Of a stretch of 25,419 nt of DNA, positions 1 to 7,485 are shown piece after piece. This DNA is from Saccoglossus kowalevskii (taxonomy: Eukaryota > Hemichordata > Enteropneusta > Harrimaniidae). How positions within the stretch are numbered: position 1 is the stretch's first letter; every line of letters begins with the position of its first letter. The position numbers were made by a program, and so were the translations under genes. Where the stretch lies: positions 1-25,419 of the forward strand of contig NW_003144342.1 in assembly GCF_000003605.2 (NCBI RefSeq), in the 5' to 3' direction. The notes beneath the pieces were generated by a model. It searched no databases, was not told the DNA's origin, and saw nothing but the letters and a program-made list of their open reading frames with translations.

Positions 1-524
1 CTTAAAGACATTTTGTACAGCACTGTACATCACAACAGCTTAGCGACAGTTGTAATGATTTGTACGTATAAAACTATAACTATCACTGAAGAAATCAAAC
101 TCCATTGTGCCAACTCCTGTATATATCCAGACAAGGCAGTGTAAGCCTACATACCCGTCTTGAAATAAACATGCTTTTCGACGGGATCGTATGTATAAAA
201 TTGTTCATTGACAGGACACCGAACTGGGAAATATCGACATCATCGTTCCAAGAGTGGATGCCCCAATTTTCTATATCAACTACCGAAAAAAGAAGGTGTA
301 AGTATACTAGTGAGTGTCATGTAAATTGCCACACGATTCGATTGACAACCACAGATGACCACCTGGTTGGCTGTAATATGATACTTTTAACAGTGCATAA
401 CAGATCGGTGCACTTTTCATACATACATATTCACAAAAGGATTTACTTTCGTTGATTTGGTCCAAATTATTGAAGTGCAAGTATTTCAACTTTTGGTAGT
501 GCAAGCTATAAAACCATATTTTTT
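1..524 (+). repeat. Repeat block A, copy A1, 5' part
   Basis: First of five copies of a repeat block. The stretch around 170-300 (starting at the tcttgaaataaac motif, through gacaccgaactggga and gatgccccaattttc) recurs at about 10765-10900, 13825-13940 and 18710-18810. Reading frames differ between copies because of small indels, so the ORFs at 105-455 and in copy A2 are not treated as genes. The block is cut at about 524 by a LINE fragment and resumes at 1078. Upstream, in copies A3 and A4, block A is joined directly to block D, so the D part of this copy probably lies outside the window. Confidence 0.85.
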
Positions 525-1077
525 TAAATCTAGCATATGGTTCCACCATGAAAGTTTACTTAAACAGGTTATAACTTGTTCAAAAAAGGCTCTTCGTGTC
601 ATCAGTAACAGTTCATATCCAATTAATATCTTTGATATGTACAAATACGAACTTGCTACTTTCATGTATAAATATTTAAATGATTTACTACCCCTAGTCT
701 TCAATGATATATTTACTTATATGACACAAGAAATAAAAATAAATTTAAACTTCCTAAACTGAGCAAAACGTTTTGTCCGAAAAGTACACTATTCTCAGGT
801 CCACAACTTTGGAATGAAATTGAGAACACATTACTGTTAACCCAATACTTTTAAATTAATGAATTGATTCATACTGTTAGAATATAGATTTTGTTATTCA
901 CCACTACCTTCACCACTACCAGGGTATTATTAGTTTTGTATTACTTCATTTTCACAGGGGAATCTCGTTGACAGGGAAATGATGCTCTTTTTGATTTTCC
1001 CCATGTGTTAAACTCATGTAAAGATTTATTATTTATTGTATTATTACGAGTGGAAATAGATTACTATACTTTACTTT
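525..1077 (+). mobile_element. 5'-truncated non-LTR retrotransposon (LINE) fragment inserted in A1
   Basis: Copy A2 reads from aaaccatatttttt straight into cctaactgctttccccaaag (about 11060-11090), whereas in A1 the same two flanks are separated by roughly 550 bases. The inserted DNA holds the C-terminal part of a LINE reverse transcriptase ORF (545-838) followed by AT-rich 3' untranslated sequence, so it is a 5'-truncated LINE insertion. I could not define a clean target-site duplication; the T run at the left edge obscures it. Confidence 0.7.
545..838 (+). pseudogene. LINE reverse transcriptase C-terminal fragment
   Basis: Translation gives a segment like LLKQVITCSKKALRVISNS, then DMYKYELATFMYKYLNDLLP, then, after a frame change near 745-760, a block of the FSGPQLWNEI type. 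This order (alpha-helical 'ALRxI' block, 'FMYKxxNxLLP' block, 'GPxLWN' block) is the usual tail downstream of the reverse transcriptase domain in CR1/L2/Jockey-like animal LINEs. No catalytic reverse transcriptase motif is present because the element is 5'-truncated. A frameshift separates the last block, so it is not functional. Clade assignment is uncertain. Confidence 0.65.
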
Positions 1078-1328
1078 GCTTAACTGCTTTTCCCAAAGTT
1101 TTTCTGACAAGCTTATCTTTTTTGAATTTCATGTAAAAATTATTTACAATAAATTAACATGTGTTTTTTACAATACATTAATTCATATGTACTTTAGGCC
1201 CGTTCATCACCATAGTATATTATTAGTGTAACCTGGATGTAATACAATATATGCCCCCAATGGACCTTTGGAATAATATTTAGCACAACTGGTAACTGAA
1301 ATTCTGGAGGGCTCTGAGTTTAAAATCC
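1078..1328 (+). repeat. Repeat block A, copy A1, 3' part
   Basis: Continues block A after the LINE insertion. The motif tttttctgacaagcttatc matches A2 at about 11093, and the stretch around 1230-1328 (atgccc..aatggacctttgg, then tagcaca..ctggta, then gagtttaaaatc) matches A5 at about 16880-16960. It ends where the sequence stops resembling the other copies. Confidence 0.8.
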
Positions 1329-1671
1329 CCAATTATTGCATACATAACTGGGCGTTCAATAAAACTCTCGTTTCAAGTAGATAATACATTATAGAATAAT
1401 AGAAGTTGGAAATAATGTGAATGTGGCTTTTGTGTCTGGGGGCGGGCTAGTGCCTATGTAATTGTATATTAATGCGCGTTTCAAACATGTAAACGAAAAC
1501 AAGACATGCACATTTTGCATATTAGTTGAATAAGTGAATCAATGTATCCTTTGTAATGTATAACAACATTATAGCCTTCATTGGTTTTTACAATGAAGCA
1601 TTCTGTGGTATAACAGAGCATAGTGCTCTCTAATGGGACACGGTTATCTCGTAGCTGCTGTGATATAATAT
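1329..1671. other. Spacer without a recognised gene
   Basis: I see no coding region here. The part 1500-1640 (gtgaatcaatgta, acaatgaagcattctgtggtataacag) weakly resembles 3215-3315 in the same orientation, so it may be a diverged copy of the inner part of the adjacent foldback element. Confidence 0.4.
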
Positions 1672-1858
1672 GAGGTTATTACGAGGATACCTGAAAGTAT
1701 GCACGCAAACAGCGCAGCAGAACTATCGACCGTTTAGAACAGAATCAGCACACTTCTTTATGTGGAGTATGGTCAAACCCTGGTGGCATCTTTTTTTTCT
1801 AATATTAGAGAATGCTTACGCGCGTAATCATTCCATTTTTGAAATTCGCAATTCATTA
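1672..1858 (+). repeat. Left arm of an inverted-repeat (foldback) element
   Basis: Begins with ggttattacgagg..tacct..aagtatgcac, which is the reverse complement of the sequence near 3684-3717. The inner part (ggtcaaaccctggtggca, acgcgcgtaat) is inverted at about 3454-3510. The arm is interrupted at 1859 by a mariner insertion and continues at 3110. An ORF at 1670-1915 is only the arm itself reading into the mariner end. Confidence 0.75.
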
Positions 1859-1860
1859 TA

Positions 1861-1891
1861 CGAGGGGCGTTCAATAAGTAATGCCCCTGAC
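1861..1891 (+). repeat. Mariner left terminal inverted repeat
   Basis: Thirty-one bases matching the reverse complement of 3077-3107 with two mismatches. The repeat itself contains ggggc near its outer end and gcccc near its inner end, so each terminus can also fold on itself. Confidence 0.92.
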
Positions 1892-2943
1892 GCATTTCCC
1901 ATAGCAGGAGATTAATGAAACAGTTAATAGTCTCTCTACATAGAAACGACAAAGAGTTATGCATTTCCCCCATCGTTTAATGCAGCTCTGGACACCATTT
2001 TTGTAGAATACCCCAGGTTGGTTCTCCAACCACGTCATAACTTCAGAAATTAAGGCTTCACCCTGGGAAACGCTTTCCTTTCAAAAACAACTTCATGGCT
2101 GGGAAGAGATGAAGGTCAGAGGGCGCAAGGTTAGAAGAGTAAGGGGCAGGATTTCATAGCCACATGCCTGTGTTTCTGATCTGGCCACAAGCGAGTTGTG
2201 GACCGGAACGTTGTCCTGCAGGAGGAGGAAACATTTGCTGATCTTGTCTCGCCTCTTGATTTTGATAGCTCCTCTTAATTTCATCAAAAGTGAAGCGTAA
2301 TAGGCTCCTGTAATTGTGGCACACTTTGCCAGGAAATCTGTCATCACTACTCCGTCTTGGTCCCAGAAGACTGAGCATGACCTTGCCAGCGGGGGGGATG
2401 CACCCTTGCCTTCTTTGGAGATGGTGAGTCCAAGTGCTTCCACTGCATTGCATCATAGTGATGGACCCAAGTTTCATCCTGTGTTTTTGAAAAACTTTGA
2501 CTCAACTTCTTGGCACATCTCCAAATCAATTCTCGAGCACTTGACGCGTTCTTCCTTCTGGAAAGGTGTGAGCAACCTAGGAATTCATCTGGCAGACACC
2601 TTATGCATATGCAAATGGTCATGAATGATAGTTTCAACAAACCCTGTACTAATCTTGACCTCTTGGGCTATTTGGCAAACAGTAATGGGTCGATCTTCCA
2701 AAATGGCTGCCTCAACTTGACGAACAGATGCCTCATCAATGGCAGAAGACGAACGACCAGGTCTGGGAGCCGTTTCCACATACTTCCGGTCATGTTTGAA
2801 TTCACGATGCCAGCGTTTTACAAGGTCATATGATGGGGCATCATCACCATAAGTTTCTTTCATTTCATCAAAAGTCTCTTTTGGTGTGTGTTCTTTCGAA
2901 TACAAAAAAAACGGATCACTGCGCAACACTCAACTGGCTCCAT
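1871..2943 (-). pseudogene. Mariner transposase, frameshifted
   Basis: Read on the minus strand from an ATG at 2941-2943 to a TGA inside the left terminal repeat, a span right for a mariner transposase of about 345-350 residues. The N-terminal part (2585-2929) is the HTH_48-type DNA-binding domain: HTPKETFDEMKETYGDDA, then VKRWHREF, then PRPGRSS and a second helix-turn-helix with ITVCQIAQEV. The first catalytic Asp lies in DETWVHHYD, the second in LLQDNVPVH, and the third in a block like LAPSDLHLF near 2105-2130. The blocks lie in different frames: breaks occur at the A run near 2908, near 2590, at the G run near 2390 and near 2130. The C-terminal RWxKC block near 1970 is still visible. This is a dead mariner of the DD34D type. 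Confidence 0.92.
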
Positions 2944-3076
2944 TTCACACCTGACTCAGTTCAAACACCTGTAAATCAGAAACCACAATTAGTGCAGAGC
3001 TGTTTGTGCAACATAACCCATAGATGTAAATCATTACACATGCAAAATTTCATCTAGATCAGACAACTGGGAGTGG

Positions 3077-3107
3077 GTCAGGGGCATTACTTATTAAATG
3101 CCCCTCG
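3077..3107 (-). repeat. Mariner right terminal inverted repeat
   Basis: Partner of the repeat at 1861-1891, ending gcccctcg and followed by the TA duplication at 3108-3109. Confidence 0.92.
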
Positions 3108-3109
3108 TA

Positions 3110-3717
3110 TGGTAGGATGAAAATATCCCGTACAATTACAGCACATTTGAACTTATGGTGCTACGGTGACAGAAGTATAATAATGTCATAATTTCTATAT
3201 GTAAAATACGTAATTTAATAAGTGAACAATGTTTGAACTATAAATTGTGATATAACTGTATTTCAAACGACATTGTATAACGAAGCGTGTTGTGGTAGAA
3301 CAGTACAGTGATCATGATTACATTTCATATCATATATTATTATACATCTGTCACCGTAACACCACAAGTTACAGCGTGCCGTAATTTTGGGGTATTTTAC
3401 GGGGTATTTTCATCCTACCTTATCAGGAAATGCGAACTCTAAATATGGAAGGATTACGCGCGTAATAATAAAAACAAACATGGCTGCCACCAGGGTTTGA
3501 CCGGACTCCATACAAAGTTTGCTAATTCTGTTTTAAAGTTTTTGATTTAGGCATTCCCATGATGTATCCTTGGGTAGGAAAAGATGTATAATAATAAGGT
3601 TATTACGAAGATACCTCCAAGTATGCACTCAGACAGTACGCTGTCGCATCGACCTCCGTCGTTACTGCCGCTGTACTGTCTTCGTGCATACTTTGAGGTA
3701 CCTTCGTAATAACCTTA
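3110..3717. repeat. Remainder of the foldback element: inner left arm, loop and right arm
   Basis: The left arm continues at 3110-3186 (ggtaggatgaaaata, then acggtgacaga). Its inverted partner runs from about 3340 to 3420, where tctgtcaccgtaac and attttcatcctacc appear. Further outward, 3420-3560 is the inverted partner of 1740-1858. The right arm is longer than the left because a second copy of the end sequence lies within it at 3595. No coding sequence is present, so this resembles a long non-autonomous (MITE-like) element. Confidence 0.75.
3595..3717. repeat. 123-bp palindromic hairpin at the right end of the foldback element
   Basis: The sequence starting taaggttattacgaag and ending cttcgtaataacctta is close to a perfect palindrome. 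The arms pair for about 45 bases (matching aagtatgcac with gtgcatactt and acagtac with gtactgt) around a loop of about 30 bases. The same end sequence occurs once at the left edge, 1672-1705. Confidence 0.85.
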
Positions 3718-3802
3718 TAGTACACCTACAGGTAAATCGCACGCCTGGGAATATGACACGTGATGCCACATGTGACATTTATAGCAAAATCGTACATAAT
3801 GT
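3716..3802 (+). repeat. Repeat block F, copy F1
   Basis: The run atagtacacctacagg, then cctgggaata, then cgtgatg, then tcgtacataat recurs at 19420-19506 in the same orientation and spacing. Here it abuts the foldback hairpin and leads into block B1; the other copy follows block A4. Confidence 0.75.
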
Positions 3803-3825
3803 ACCGTATTACATTTTAGTTTAGC

Positions 3826-4325
3826 ATTGATTTAATTTTAAGATTCTTTGCAGGTTCTTTATTTCGAATGCTTAAATAAAAAATAGTTGCCATATTGTTT
3901 GTAGTTTCTATTGTCATTATATGACAAACGTCTAGAGACTTCCTGATGACACAAATGTAAAAAAGGTTACTTGGACAGGTAATTGACATGGACTTTCATC
4001 TACAATGCCAGCTAGTGAATAGCGTAGTGTGAACTTACTTTTTTAGGAATTATTTTATTAAAATTGGATGTCAGTTATGATATTAATGAAAACAATATTG
4101 ATATTATTTAAATATTTACCCTTTACTACCAAAAGTGGAGCTGCAGCGAATCATGGAGGAGGAAGAGCGATGCCTCCGAAGAGCAGTCCCCGGGGAGCCA
4201 GGGCATCATTCATTTCACCCATCCCCATTCAATCTTGTTCCTCTTCATGCTATTTTTGAGGTTGATCATGATGAGGCTGGTGGTGTTGATGGTGATTATG
4301 TCGTAGATTATATTTTGGTCAATCC
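3826..4325 (+). repeat. Repeat block B, copy B1
   Basis: Shares with B2 the lead-in tttaattttaaga, ttgcaggttctt and atagttgccatattgtttg. It shares with B2, B3 and B4 the core around ctacaatgcc, gtgtgaactt, attggatgtc, then gtggagctgcag and catcattcattt. B1 lacks the long pyrimidine-rich tail of the other copies and passes into block C at about 4315. Confidence 0.85.
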
Positions 4326-4341
4326 ACAAATTTATGATTGA
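4136..4341 (+). other. Exon-like open segment in block B1
   Basis: After a pyrimidine-rich stretch ending in taccaaaag there is an open frame beginning VELQRIMEEEERCLRRA and running to a stop at 4341. In B3 the same frame is open to 11714; in B2 and B4 it is broken by indels or stops. The 3' splice site context is conserved in all four copies, so this could descend from an internal exon. I do not recognise the peptide. It may equally be a chance open frame in a repeat. Confidence 0.3.
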
Positions 4342-4407
4342 TTTTTATCTGACGAGACATGAAACAGAGACCGAGACCTAACAGTTAGAAGATCCAGCGT
4401 ATGAGTC

Positions 4408-4512
4408 ATGTCCTCGGTTCAGTGCGGACGACCGAATGTTTGTTGCCACAGCACAATATATCTGTTGTTATTAGTAGAGCAGTATACAAGAATCTGCAGC
4501 AAATCATTCGAG
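4408..4512 (+). other. Candidate exon C1a (paralogous with 22465-22567)
   Basis: An open segment of 35 codons beginning MSSVQCGRPNVCCH and ending at a donor-like GAG|gtaaat. The copy in C2 reads MFSVECERPNVCHHCTIYL and ends at the same donor. Between copies, several differences fall at third codon positions (GTT/GTC, CCG/CCA, GTT/GTG), as expected if the common ancestor was coding. I do not recognise the family. The Met is not proven as a start; this could be an internal exon. C2a differs by a one-codon gap and one extra base near the donor. Confidence 0.4.
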
Positions 4513-4647
4513 GTAAATATAAAAAAAGGCGAATATGTTACTTGTCAATTACAGGTATCATCAAAATTGACATTATTTATTATTTCAAACTTAGATTTTT
4601 ACTGGGGAATTAAAACAAATGTTATTTTGTGTCTTTTTTTGCTACAG

Positions 4648-4745
4648 AATCATTCATGGACTTTTTTCGGTTGGCATGAGAATGTAGCAGTACAAAGTGA
4701 TCGCCGAAAGTGCCTGAGAATTGGAGAAAAATACATAAACAAATT
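4648..4745 (+). other. Candidate exon C1b
   Basis: Preceded by a good acceptor (tttttttgctacag) and followed by gtaggt. The frame continuing from C1a reads NHSWTFFGWHENVAVQSD and stays open. In block C2 the corresponding region keeps a GWxxNxAVQSxR pattern but has a stop and has lost the acceptor context. The reading frame does not join cleanly to C1c, so either an intron position is wrong or the gene is broken. Confidence 0.35.
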
Positions 4746-4853
4746 GTAGGTATATTCGATAGTATAGTTTTTTGAACAGTAGAATAATTGCAATAAATTG
4801 GCAATGTTTGAGCTGACCTCAATAGTATGAGTGATTTTATTTTGCACCCCTAG

Positions 4854-4950
4854 TTTTTGAAGAATGTCGTGAACATATGCATGATGCATTACAGGAAGTA
4901 ATCAATACTGGTCGGGTGAACACGTCGTTCTCAACGCTTCGTTTATTTTC
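4854..4950 (+). other. Candidate exon C1c
   Basis: Starts after the acceptor attttgcacccctag. One frame reads FEECREHMHDALQEVINTG and remains open into the tandem repeat at 4951. The acceptor and the first codons are conserved in C2 (tag at 22934-22936, then FEEYRGHV). Function unknown. Confidence 0.35.
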
Positions 4951-5872
4951 GTCCGGTATTGGTTGTTTGAACCTCATTTTTCCAATATTTGCTCAGCTGA
5001 GTTGTTCTGGTTATTATTGTTCCTATTTTGTTTTGGTGGGCGTTTATTTGGGACATCGATCCATAACTTTCTTCGTGCTATCACTGGACATTGGTCTAGA
5101 AATGAAACTATAACACGTTACAGTGACGTGAGTCGACTCGCACTATACGTGGGTTATAGTTTGTACTTGAACACAGTAAACATTTTATTTTCACCACGTG
5201 TCTGATTTTTTAGCAAACGATTTAATCCACTTTTCCTTATCATGCATCGACTTGTCCGGTATTGATATGCGCCGTAAAGATTCAAAAAATATACTACACA
5301 TAATAATATTAATTACAAAATTGTGTTGTCATGCATAAGGTGTTAAATAAAATGGTATCTTGTATATGTGCACAGCTTTCCTAATGTAATCACTGGTGTC
5401 TTCAAACACTGGTCTGGATATAAAATGGTAACTCATTGTAGTGATGCGATTCTACTCGCAATGTCCACGAGTAACGAGTACTTGATTACAGAAATAAATA
5501 TCTCATGCTTATTATGTGTCAGTGTCTCTATACTAAGAATGCCGTGTCATCCTGTGGCTTGTCCGGCATTGATACGTGCCAAGGGGATTTGAACAATTTA
5601 TCTTACATAATGAATCTACTTGTATTATTGTCTCTGAAACTTTTGTTATGCAAAATCTTGGCTGTGACCAGATATCAAATAAAATCGTATTTAGGACATG
5701 CACAAAGAATTCCTACTTTTTTTTCATTCTATCACTGGACATTGGACTAGAAATAAAACTACATCATTTTGCAGTGACGTGGGTAGACTCTCATTATACG
5801 CGAGTTACAGTGTGTACTTGAACACAGTAATAAACATGTTATTTTTCCCTATGTGTCAGTGTATTTATAGCA
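4951..5872 (+). repeat. Three diverged tandem units of about 305 bp
   Basis: Units start at gtccggtattg (4951), gtccggtattgat (5254) and gtccggcattgat (5561). Each contains a tcactgg landmark (5081, 5390, 5732), a cagtgacg or tagtgatg landmark, tacttga.acagt or tacttgattaca, and gtgtctg or gtgtcag near the end (5198, 5516, 5853). Units 1 and 3 are most alike: both hold an open frame of the type ITGHWxRN...SDVxRLxLY. No family recognised. The first unit follows directly on candidate exon C1c. Confidence 0.75.
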
Positions 5873-6068
5873 ACGTACATGTGTTATGATAGTGACTTCA
5901 CGTTCGCACATTCGGTTCACACGCCGTTGCACTATTGTTTAGAATCAACAACTTGCATGTTTAGATTATAAACATATATAACAGGATCGTACCAACGATT
6001 GCAGCGATTGGTTAATCACATGTTTACTCCGCCACGTCTCAGTGTTTTGACTTTTATTATAGAGAGTT

Positions 6069-6195
6069 TGTAACCTTTGTGGAGGAAGAACGAGAGAACG
6101 TTACATCATGGGGTTACCTCGGCTGACTGCTTGTGTGAATAAAGCTGGTCTATCTGTAATGAACTAATGTGTTTTCATTTGAATACTGGCGCCAC
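6069..6195 (+). mobile_element. Possible LTR fragment (Gypsy-like R-U5 end)
   Basis: The stretch starts tgtaacctttgtgg, holds an aataaa signal at about 6140 and reaches tggcgccac at 6187, followed by a cggcgacc motif. An LTR ending shortly before a tggcgcc-type primer-binding sequence is common in Gypsy elements. There is no second LTR and no coding sequence downstream, so this would be a solo or truncated LTR. The left edge could also lie near 5882. Weak call. Confidence 0.3.
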
Positions 6196-6236
6196 AAAAT
6201 TCGGCGACCTAGTGTCCGACAACACATGGTTAACTG

Positions 6237-7094
6237 TTGACACGCTACATCCAATTGCTCATTCACTCAGCATTTATAGTTTATTGTATAGTTCTTGATG
6301 AGATACACAAATCATTACCCACTGATTTTCTAAAAATTATAAAATGTCGGAAAGAAAATTATGATGCAAGCATAACAGAACCAAACTATTCGCTAGAGTT
6401 ATGCGATGAAGATAAAAACATTTTATTGGACATTGCTATGTACAAATTTGAAAAGGGCAAAATATACCAATTCTCAATTAAAAGCATGAAATTGAGCAAA
6501 GACATCAAGGAGCCTGGCATAGTATGGGTCGACCTGTTGTCTTTTGGATCTGATACTAAAGCACATTTCAAAGATTGCTATATAACACCTGTAACCAAAA
6601 AAGCAGGCGACCTTCAGTGGCGTAGTCTGAACGGAGCTGGGGATTTCCTGTATAAATCAGGGCTACAACCAACGGATAACTGTTCTTTCTGTGGAGAAAA
6701 AGATGAACAAGTACACGTGTTCATTGAATGCACACGACTCGCGCCAATGTTCAACATTCCTAATAATACTGTCAACAAATTGCTCGACATCGATACGATC
6801 ACAATAGAAGACTACATACTCGGACCACGTACCAATATATGCACGTTTCCATCCCGTCGTTTATTGTGCTACACAATAACCACATTTGAATCTGCTATAC
6901 ATACGACAAGATTCAGCAAACTAAAAAGCCTACCACAAACGGATGCAGCAGAGTGCTTCAAAGTGAAAGTTAAGTCCAGGATTTACGAGTTCAAATACCA
7001 CCGCCAAAGCAGCTCACTTGAGGTATTTCCCATCGTCCGCCTGCACGGTGTTGCTCCGTTCGGACATTCCTCCCTCTACAACACCGTGCGGTAA
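6237..7094 (+). CDS. Tx1/L1-like LINE ORF2 C-terminal fragment, open
   Basis: An uninterrupted frame of 285 codons without a convincing start (it opens at a TTG), so it is a 5'-truncated piece of a longer protein. Around residues 119-133 it reads KKAGDLQWRSLNGAG, the block that precedes the C-terminal zinc-binding motif in Tx1/L1-type non-LTR retrotransposons. The zinc-binding residues are C149, C152, H160 and C165 (CSFC, then HVFIEC). A TITTFESAIHTTRFSK helix and a KVKSRIYEFKYH block follow, both typical of that tail. The reverse transcriptase and endonuclease domains are absent. Frame integrity over 858 bases suggests this insertion is younger than most sequences around it. The last 25 residues run into a hairpin and may not be original. 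Confidence 0.75.
   Translation: MTRYIQLLIHSAFIVYCIVLDEIHKSLPTDFLKIIKCRKENYDASITEPNYSLELCDEDKNILLDIAMYKFEKGKIYQFSIKSMKLSKDIKEPGIVWVDLLSFGSDTKAHFKDCYITPVTKKAGDLQWRSLNGAGDFLYKSGLQPTDNCSFCGEKDEQVHVFIECTRLAPMFNIPNNTVNKLLDIDTITIEDYILGPRTNICTFPSRRLLCYTITTFESAIHTTRFSKLKSLPQTDAAECFKVKVKSRIYEFKYHRQSSSLEVFPIVRLHGVAPFGHSSLYNTVR
7043..7089. repeat. Hairpin with 11-bp perfect arms
   Basis: gcacggtgttg at 7043-7053 is the exact reverse complement of caacaccgtgc at 7079-7089, with a 25-base loop. It lies at the end of the LINE-like frame and just outside the RecQ-like fragment on the other strand, so it may mark a junction. Confidence 0.6.
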
Positions 7095-7149
7095 TTCTAT
7101 TCATAACCGTGTATGTCACGTGGTTGCGCGATAGAAAGTTTACCGACCA

Positions 7150-7485
7150 ATAGAAAGCTTTGTTACAATGACTACCAGTAAGCCCTTGAAGCTTTGCGTA
7201 CCCGATGTCTTTGGCTTCATTTCTGCCAATATATGTTGCAGTGAGATCATGGGCTTTGAGATATAACACCTAGTCTTCTATAATACTCAGCAGTGGCGAC
7301 AACACAATTACCACGCTCGATGGTCTAAAGACCGGTAAACCATAATAACATAAGGATTTACTATTTCCAGTGCGACAAAAAACGAACACATCAGACTCGG
7401 CACTAAGTATAGTTGATGTATGGACGTCGTCGCTGTATTGCCTCGACATCCAAGCCAAAAAAGCTTCCACTGTGCGCAGCGACAT
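7150..7485 (-). pseudogene. RecQ-like DNA helicase fragment with an internal stop
   Basis: Read from 7485 downward on the minus strand. The segment DVFVFCRTGNSKSLCYYG corresponds to helicase motif I (normally TGxGKSLCY; here the central Gly is Ser, which should abolish ATP binding). It is followed by SVVIVLSPLLSIIED, motif Ia. A TAG at 7270-7272 stands where RecQ proteins normally have Gln, and the frame then continues VLYLKAHDLTATYIGR, the usual region after motif Ia. Later motifs (DEAH, III-VI) are missing. RecQ-like helicase genes of this kind are often multicopy in invertebrate genomes. Whether this came from a host gene or a mobile element cannot be told. Confidence 0.7.

Larger units (their letters stand above)
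1861..3107 (-). mobile_element. Mariner-like DNA transposon inserted in the foldback element
   Basis: A 1,247-bp element bounded by 31-bp terminal inverted repeats that start cgaggggc and differ at two positions. It is flanked on both sides by the dinucleotide TA (1859-1860 and 3108-3109), the target duplication expected for Tc1/mariner elements. Inside, on the minus strand, is a decayed mariner transposase. The sequence on either side (ending at 1858, resuming at 3110) joins into one continuous arm of the surrounding inverted repeat, which confirms the boundaries. Length and structure fit a complete but inactive mariner copy. Confidence 0.93.
4315..4950 (+). repeat. Repeat block C, copy C1
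   Basis: Matches 22381-22985 in the same orientation. Shared landmarks are gattgattt.tatctga and gagacatgaaac, then cgagtcatgt, then gcacaatatatctg, then tacttgtcaattaca, then gcagtaca and ttgcaataaattg, then tagtttttgaagaat. The matches are interrupted by indels. The block contains three exon-like segments flanked by splice-site consensus sequences. Confidence 0.8.

Noticed and set aside
105-455. 116-codon + strand frame in A1 and the longer matching frame at 10593-11060 in A2
   Set aside because: The two share peptide sequence because the DNA is nearly identical. In A3 and A4 indels break the frame, and no known domain is seen, so there is no evidence of coding.
1773-1973. Minus-strand 66-codon ORF
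   Set aside because: It mixes the mariner transposase C-terminus, the terminal repeat and the flanking foldback arm; not an independent gene.
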